From Clostridia bacterium (lineage in GTDB: Bacteria; Bacillota_A; Clostridia; Oscillospirales; CAG-272), in contig JAFTRQ010000063.1 of NCBI GenBank assembly GCA_017462125.1, positions 1-10,450 on the forward strand: 10,450 nt of DNA, in the 5' to 3' direction. The notes beneath the pieces are model-generated. The model searched no databases. It was not told the origin of the DNA and saw only the letters and a list, made by a program, of their open reading frames with translations. Shown here in pieces: positions 6,508-10,450 of this stretch. Both the position numbers and the translations under genes were made by a program. Numbering within the stretch: position 1 is the first letter of the stretch; each line of letters starts with the position of its first letter.

Positions 6508-6819
6508 ATGAGCAAAAACATCAACCGTTCCGCACTCAAAAAATATCCCGATGTCATGAGCCTGTCACAGATGGCAGAGTGTCTCGGCATCAGCACAAAG
6601 CTCGCCTCCCGCATTTTGCGAGAGTGCGAGATCTACTCCGTCAAAATGGGGCGCGAGTACCGCATATCAAAATCCGCCATTATGGAATACGTTTCAGGAA
6701 AGCGTAGGCACACCGCACAGAAAAATTGTGTTGAAAGTGTAACTTCGAACCCACAGGGCTGGACTTGTCAAGAAAAGTGTGGTATTGTGTGTGCTAACCA
6801 AGAAAAGGAGGTATGCTAA
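6508..6819 (+). CDS. xis: Excisionase-like helix-turn-helix protein
   Basis: A 103-residue small DNA-binding protein. Residues 15-63 form an excisionase/MerR-like winged helix, MSLSQMAECLGISTKLASRIL followed by VKMGREYRISKSAIMEYV, the usual fold of recombination directionality factors that bend attachment-site DNA and favour excision. The start is ATG 6508 with an ACGAGG ribosome site. ATG 6504 is in another frame and gives a shorter shadow. The last 37 residues are unusual: five Cys and little predicted structure, encoded by DNA that looks more like a spacer than a gene. The stop TAA (6817-6819) shares its last base with the integrase ATG at 6819, so int is translationally coupled. It could also serve mainly as a repressor of int. 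Confidence 0.8.
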   Translation: MSKNINRSALKKYPDVMSLSQMAECLGISTKLASRILRECEIYSVKMGREYRISKSAIMEYVSGKRRHTAQKNCVESVTSNPQGWTCQEKCGIVCANQEKEVC

Positions 6820-8039
6820 TGACAACCATGAAAACAGCGTTTATATTGAACGCAAGTGTCCAAAAGAAAAACGGCAGACTTCATCTTGTGTACTCGCACT
6901 TCGATCCTATCAAGAAAATCACCAAGCCCAAGTGGAAGGCTATGGGCTTGGTGGAAAACGAAAAGAAAGCAGTAGTCGAAAAGCGAAAGCGTGAGATGAT
7001 GGCAAAGCTCGAGGAGGAAGAACTCCGTCTGCGTGAGGGATACAACGATCCCTCCTACTATCCGTTGCTTCAATTCCTCAACGATTGGCTCGAAAACAGC
7101 CATAAGAGAAAGGTGCAAGAAAGCACCTACCAAGGCTATAAGGGCTATATCAACAGTAACATCAAGACCTTCTTCGGCGAGAAGGTCACCCTTGCCGATT
7201 GCAAACCAAGGCTGATATACAGCTTTTACGATTGGCTTCGTGAAAAGAATCTCGCAGAATCCACAATACTCCACTATCATAATCTCCTGCATGCCGCGTT
7301 TCAGTACGCGATACGGCAGGAGATTTTTGATTTTAATCCCCTTGCAAGAGTGGACAGACCAAAGGCGAAAAAGTATCAGGCATCCCACTACTCGGTGGAG
7401 GAGGTAAAAACCTTGGAAGCCTTGTCGAAGGACGATCCGCTGTATATCCCCATTATCCTCGCCGCCTACTGCGGAGTGCGCCGAAGTGAAGCACTTGGGC
7501 TTACGTGGGAGAACGTGGACTTTGCAAAAAACGAAATCCGCATCTATCAAAAGGTCATGGAAACAAAGCGCAACGGCAAAACCACACTCGTGATCAGCGA
7601 TCAGATGAAAAATGAAACATCAAGAAGAATCGTCCCCATGGTACCTATGGTGTCGGAAGCCTTGAAAAAGCATCGGATACGCCAAGAGCAGAACCGAGAA
7701 CAATTCAGAAAAGCCTACTCCACCAAATACCTTGACATGGTATGCGTGGATGCCATGGGCGATCTTATCCGTCCCAATTATGTCACCACCCACTTCCGCT
7801 TCCTTCTCGATAAATTGAGAATGCGCCGTATCCGCTTCCACGACCTTCGTCACACCTGTGCATCGCTCCTCGTAGAGTCGGATACCAACATGAAAACCAT
7901 TCAGATGTGGCTTGGGCACAGCAGTATGAAAACGACCGCCGACATCTACGCCCACCTCGATATGAATGCAAAAAACTCGGCAGCCGCGGCACTTACGCAC
8001 CTGTTCCGCCTTGACGAAGCCGACGAAGGAGAGGAATAA
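6819..8039 (+). CDS. int: Tyrosine integrase
   Basis: A 406-residue site-specific recombinase of the Tn916/phage integrase type that would catalyse integration and excision of the element. From ATG 6819 the domains are an N-terminal arm-binding domain (about 1-65), a SAM-like core-binding domain (about 80-175), and the catalytic domain (about 190-400). The active-site set is complete: Arg221 in GVRRSE, a lysine near 264 in QMKNETSRR, HDLR with His341 and Arg344, His367 in LGHSSMKTT, and the nucleophile Tyr377 in ADIYAHLD. ATG 6813 is rejected as the start because it is one base from the AAGGAGG site. ATG 6819 leaves a normal seven-base spacing and gives a TAATG overlap with xis. It is co-transcribed with xis and the downstream regulator. 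Confidence 0.93.
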   Translation: MTTMKTAFILNASVQKKNGRLHLVYSHFDPIKKITKPKWKAMGLVENEKKAVVEKRKREMMAKLEEEELRLREGYNDPSYYPLLQFLNDWLENSHKRKVQESTYQGYKGYINSNIKTFFGEKVTLADCKPRLIYSFYDWLREKNLAESTILHYHNLLHAAFQYAIRQEIFDFNPLARVDRPKAKKYQASHYSVEEVKTLEALSKDDPLYIPIILAAYCGVRRSEALGLTWENVDFAKNEIRIYQKVMETKRNGKTTLVISDQMKNETSRRIVPMVPMVSEALKKHRIRQEQNREQFRKAYSTKYLDMVCVDAMGDLIRPNYVTTHFRFLLDKLRMRRIRFHDLRHTCASLLVESDTNMKTIQMWLGHSSMKTTADIYAHLDMNAKNSAAAALTHLFRLDEADEGEE

Positions 8040-8042
8040 ATC

Positions 8043-8984
8043 ATGCTCGATGAAAACGAAATATCATTGGAACAGCTTTATAAGCTACTGCACATGAGCA
8101 AACGGAAAGCCGTATGGCTACTCCAAAACGGCATTATCCCTTGCCGTGTGAGAAATCACTCAACCCATAAATACGCAATACGGATAGAGGATGTAGAGCG
8201 TTATATGGAGAGGACAAAACGAGAACGGCGAGATGAGATCCCAACAGGAATATTTAATGCCCGTCCCGTCAAATCAAAGCTTACAGCCCCCGAACTGTGT
8301 ATCACGGTTCGGGGGGAGGAGCAAGAGCGTTACATAGATCTACTTGGCAGTAAACTGAAAAATCTGCCCGACAGACTCACCATCAACGAGGTAGCGGTAG
8401 CTGTCGGGTATACCGCCACGAGAATCAACGGTCTCGTAGATTCGGGCGAACTGTACGCCGTAAAGCTATACGGTGCGTACTGTATTCCCAAGGTACAGCT
8501 TATCGCATATCTCGCCACGGACGATGCCTTCAGTATCCGAGGAAAATCCGAGTGGCACAGAACCGCAATACAAGAATTTATTAAAATGCAAGGAGATATA
8601 TTTCCCATGAAAGAATGTCAGAGAAAAATCTATTACGAAATCGGAGAGCGAATCCGCAAAGCCCGTCAGGAAGCAAGAATCAGCCAAGAGGAGCTGGCAG
8701 AATACGCCGAGATATCCGGCTCATACATAAGCGATATAGAAGCGGGAAAACGGAATTTCAGCGTAGACGTGCTGATCAAAATCTCGGAAGCCCTTCAGGT
8801 GTCAACCGATTGGATTTTACGTGCAAACACGCCCGGTACATATACGGTACTGAATAATGACATCGACCGTATTCTCGACGGACTCACCCCCGACGAGCTT
8901 AATGATATCGCCTTGATACTGACCGACATCAAGCGGAGTATCAAACGCGCAAAGTGCATCGTAAAAAAGCACACCGAGCAATAA
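8043..8984 (+). CDS. Three-domain DNA-binding regulator: two Xis-like helix-turn-helix domains fused to an XRE domain
   Basis: A 313-residue protein starting at ATG 8043, three bases after the integrase stop, with a GGAGAGG site. Domain 1 (about 5-58, SLEQLYKLLHMSKRKAVWLL) and domain 2 (about 109-160, LTINEVAVAVGYTATRINGL) both look like excisionase/MerR-type winged helices. Residues 195-260 are a Cro/CI-type (XRE) helix-turn-helix, with IGERIRKARQEARISQEELA and SGSYISDIEAGKRNFS, followed by a helical tail that may dimerise. ATG 8607 (Met189) stands just before the XRE domain and has AAGGAG 11 bases upstream. A second protein of about 125 residues, the size of a normal free XRE repressor, could therefore also be made. 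This looks like two ancestral genes joined in frame. It probably regulates excision and the mobilization operon. Confidence 0.8.
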   Translation: MLDENEISLEQLYKLLHMSKRKAVWLLQNGIIPCRVRNHSTHKYAIRIEDVERYMERTKRERRDEIPTGIFNARPVKSKLTAPELCITVRGEEQERYIDLLGSKLKNLPDRLTINEVAVAVGYTATRINGLVDSGELYAVKLYGAYCIPKVQLIAYLATDDAFSIRGKSEWHRTAIQEFIKMQGDIFPMKECQRKIYYEIGERIRKARQEARISQEELAEYAEISGSYISDIEAGKRNFSVDVLIKISEALQVSTDWILRANTPGTYTVLNNDIDRILDGLTPDELNDIALILTDIKRSIKRAKCIVKKHTEQ

Positions 8985-9000
8985 TTCCTATGTAAGCAAT

Positions 9001-9045
9001 GAGGCACAGCCGACTCAAATGGGTCGGTTGTGCCTCGCTTTTTTT
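9001..9045 (+). terminator. Rho-independent terminator ending the xis-int-regulator transcript
   Basis: GAGGCACAGCCGAC (9001-9014) pairs with GTCGGTTGTGCCTC (9023-9036), with one G-T wobble and an 8-base loop. Seven T residues follow at 9039-9045. It is the strongest terminator in the window, begins 17 bases after the regulator's stop, and closes the plus-strand mobile module. Confidence 0.92.
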
Positions 9046-9052
9046 GCGTTTT

Positions 9053-9084
9053 ATCGACTATCGTTGGTGGACATCGACTATCGT
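9053..9084 (+). repeat. Two 12-bp direct repeats, ATCGACTATCGT
   Basis: Identical copies lie at 9053-9064 and 9073-9084. Their starts are 20 bp apart, about two helical turns, so a protein could bind both on one face. They lie just upstream of the promoter of the gene at 9146 and just after the integrase-module terminator. They may be operators for that gene, or integrase/Xis arm sites at the right end of the element. Confidence 0.75.
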
Positions 9085-9087
9085 CTA

Positions 9088-9116
9088 TTCAATTCAAGTC
9101 GGATTTGTGTTATAAT
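9088..9116 (+). promoter_or_regulatory. Extended -10 promoter for the gene at 9146
   Basis: A perfect TATAAT at 9111-9116 is preceded by TGT (9108-9110), giving an extended -10 (TGnTATAAT). The best -35 at 17 bases is a weak TTCAAT (9088-9093). A weak -35 with an extended -10 next to repeated upstream sites suggests regulation by a bound protein. Confidence 0.65.
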
Positions 9117-9145
9117 TTCAAATAAAACTTTACATAGGAGGAAAA

Positions 9146-9772
9146 ATGAGCAGATATTATCTTATTTACGCGGAGATAAAAATCGGTGACACTTGGCACA
9201 ATTTGTGTCCTATCACCCAATGCCCGAATGGAGAATATAAGGCTTCTCCTATCTTCTGCTGTACACGTTCTACCTTTGACGATCCCTTTGAGGAGCTATA
9301 TCGAAAATCCGAGCACGACGGATTACCCGAGGATTTATCTGCGGGATTGCGTGAGATGCTGACTTATGCCGCACTCGATGAAATGTCAAACGGAGGATTA
9401 GAGAAATATTATGCCACACACCTATTCATCGTAAATTATTTGAATGATATCGCAAACAAGGTCATCAAAAATCGTCCGTATAAATATCAGGGCTATGTTT
9501 CAAGAGAGGACATTGCCTCATTTGAATGCGCGGAAACCGATACCATAAAGAATTGGTATACCATTGGAGAATACAAAGATATGACCGAGGGCGCAAAAAA
9601 GAACTTGGTTTATTACGAATGGAACAATGCGTGGGATAGTTATCAGTTTTATGTTGAACTGAACAATCGCATACTGAATCTCTTCCATTGGTTTCGGTAT
9701 TCAACAAAACTGTGGCGTGAAGCAGCCACGGCAAATATCCGCGTTCTGATAGAGTGGGAAGGAAATAGATAA
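9146..9772 (+). CDS. Uncharacterised 208-residue protein
   Basis: I do not recognise this family. The start is ATG 9146 with AGGAGG four bases upstream, and the gene has its own promoter. The protein is soluble, with no signal peptide or membrane segment, and is acidic to neutral and rich in aromatic residues (many Tyr, Trp and Phe). It opens with the strand-like segments MSRYYLIYAEIKIGDTWHNL, has CPITQC near 36-41 and FCCTR near 57-61, and is helical later, ending with NNRILNLFHWFRYSTKLW. Base composition is more AT-rich than the integrase module. It stands alone between the integrase-module terminator and the serine recombinase, the kind of boundary position where cargo genes are often found. 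No function is assigned; phage- or plasmid-type accessory cargo is only a guess. Confidence 0.75.
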   Translation: MSRYYLIYAEIKIGDTWHNLCPITQCPNGEYKASPIFCCTRSTFDDPFEELYRKSEHDGLPEDLSAGLREMLTYAALDEMSNGGLEKYYATHLFIVNYLNDIANKVIKNRPYKYQGYVSREDIASFECAETDTIKNWYTIGEYKDMTEGAKKNLVYYEWNNAWDSYQFYVELNNRILNLFHWFRYSTKLWREAATANIRVLIEWEGNR

Positions 9773-9803
9773 GCCCTTGAAAATGCTTGATTTTCAAGGG
9801 CTT
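9771..9803. repeat. Perfect 14-bp inverted repeat after the unknown gene
   Basis: AAGCCCTTGAAAAT (9771-9784) and ATTTTCAAGGGCTT (9790-9803) are perfect complements with a 5-base loop. The left arm begins within the TAA stop of the preceding gene. It lies between convergent genes and could be a bidirectional terminator, but neither side has a real T-run after the stem. Processing, stabilisation of the 3' end, or a recombination boundary are alternatives. Confidence 0.7.
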
Positions 9804-9871
9804 TGGAAGGGTCGCATAAAATCGAACCCCCAGCCGTATATGACTGAACGCACGAGCATTTTTCCATCTCC

Positions 9872-10450
9872 TTACTCCATCCTTACTGTCTTTTCAATGC
9901 CGCCTTTGAAGATGACGAGCAGTTCGTTTTTCGATACCACCTTGATGCAGTCGACGAGCTTTCTTGTTATGCTGTCATCGTAGTCGATGGGATGGTTTTT
10001 CAGTACATCCAGCGTTCCGAGGACTTCGTTCATTCTTGCTTCGTTCGCATGGGCGGCAATCTGCTGTTCTTTCTTTGCAGCGATCCGCTTTTTGGTTTCT
10101 GCGATCTCTTGGGAGAGTGCGAGAAATTCTTCACTGTCAGCATCGCTTTGCTTGGCTCGGTTCATTACCTCGGCGATAAGTTGATTGAGTCGGAGTTCGT
10201 CGGCTGCGAGACTGTTGTCATCACTGCTGCCGTAATACATTCGGATGTGGGCTTGCAGGTTCTTGATGGCGAGTTGGCATCCGTTGTCGTTGACAATCTC
10301 TTGGATCGCTTCAACTATCGCTCTATGAAGGATTGTTTCCTCGATTGTCGGCGAGTCGGGACAGTATTTCGTGCCGTATTCCATTCGGCTGATGCACCGC
10401 CACACAGCTTTCTTCTTTCCGTTTTTGCTCCATACCGATCTGCGGTAGGC
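9872..10450 (-). CDS. Large serine recombinase, C-terminal part (5' end outside the window)
   Basis: The frame is open to the right edge, so the gene continues beyond 10450; the visible 192 residues are its C-terminal third or less. The part near the edge, YRRSVWSKNGKKKAVWRC followed by EYGTKYCPDSPTIEE, is the second half of the recombinase zinc beta-ribbon of large serine recombinases in Clostridia (TnpX/Tn4451-like). Next comes a long coiled coil (about EFLALSQEIAETKKRIAAKK), the arm used for synapsis and directionality in this family, and the C-terminus KNELLVIFKGGIEKTVRME. The stop is TAA 9872-9874. The GTG at 10405 is internal, not a start. The catalytic N-terminal domain with its serine cannot be seen, so integrity is unknown. 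It belongs to a different element or layer from the tyrosine integrase. Confidence 0.88.
   Translation of the reverse strand, partial: AYRRSVWSKNGKKKAVWRCISRMEYGTKYCPDSPTIEETILHRAIVEAIQEIVNDNGCQLAIKNLQAHIRMYYGSSDDNSLAADELRLNQLIAEVMNRAKQSDADSEEFLALSQEIAETKKRIAAKKEQQIAAHANEARMNEVLGTLDVLKNHPIDYDDSITRKLVDCIKVVSKNELLVIFKGGIEKTVRME

Noticed and set aside
6504..6707. ORF starting four bases before xis
   Set aside because: Out of frame with the recognisable helix-turn-helix, and its product is an Arg/His-rich shadow.
6816..7550. A 244-codon minus-strand ORF opposite the integrase
   Set aside because: The integrase frame is certain from its active-site motifs. The antisense frame is a composition effect and has no ribosome site or context.
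9815..9845. tRNA-like GGGGTTCGAT on the minus strand after the serine recombinase
   Set aside because: Resembles a T-loop only. The T-stem does not pair, and there are no anticodon or acceptor stems around it.
9976..9985. ATCGACTA similarity (minus strand) to the 9053-9084 repeat, as a possible att copy
   Set aside because: Only eight bases match and they lie inside the recombinase coding sequence, so chance is enough to explain it.

Overview
This window looks like part of a Gram-positive, probably gut-type Clostridia (Bacillota) chromosome carrying integrative mobilizable DNA. The evidence is strong AGGAGG-type ribosome sites, intermediate base composition, TAA-dominated stop codons, and protein families typical of such elements: MobC, a MOBP-like relaxase, a RepA-type ATPase, Xis, a tyrosine integrase, and a large serine recombinase of the Clostridia zinc-ribbon type. 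The taxonomic call is an inference. No tRNA, rRNA or CRISPR array was seen.

Left part (1-270): the last 22 codons of an unidentified plus-strand gene, a strong hairpin terminator, a 34-codon ORF that looks like the end of a DUF6809-like protein, and a second, bidirectional terminator. Positions 270-3192 hold a minus-strand operon. It runs from a good promoter (TTGATT-17-TATAAT, 3225-3253) through a DUF6076-like zinc-finger protein into a divergent sigma-70-like gene. That gene's reading frame (1979 down to 270, 569 codons) is interrupted by one in-frame TAG at 1659-1661, placed just before sigma region 2.

Middle part (3418-8984): a co-oriented plus-strand mobilization and integration module. 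Its order is RepA-like AAA ATPase, a hairpin-rich spacer that may be oriT, a terminator, mobC, relaxase, a MobB-like coiled-coil/membrane gene lying entirely inside the relaxase gene in the +1 frame, xis, tyrosine integrase, and a three-domain DNA-binding protein. A GC-rich hairpin with a T-run closes it at 9001-9045. Genes overlap or sit a few bases apart, so they are probably co-transcribed. The expected division of labour is: RepA unwinds or replicates the excised circle, MobC and the relaxase nick oriT with help from the membrane protein, Int and Xis integrate and excise, and the last gene regulates.

Right part (9046-10450): a 12-bp direct repeat and an extended -10 promoter precede a 208-residue protein I do not recognise. 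A perfect 14-bp inverted repeat follows. Then comes, on the minus strand, the C-terminal part of a large serine recombinase that runs off the window. The tyrosine-integrase module therefore lies beside, or inside, a second element that uses a different recombinase chemistry.

Most notable observations: the amber-interrupted sigma factor paired with DUF6076, the overprinted mobB-like gene, the fused Xis-like/XRE regulator with a possible internal start at 8607, the candidate oriT, and the unknown cargo gene behind repeated operator-like sites.
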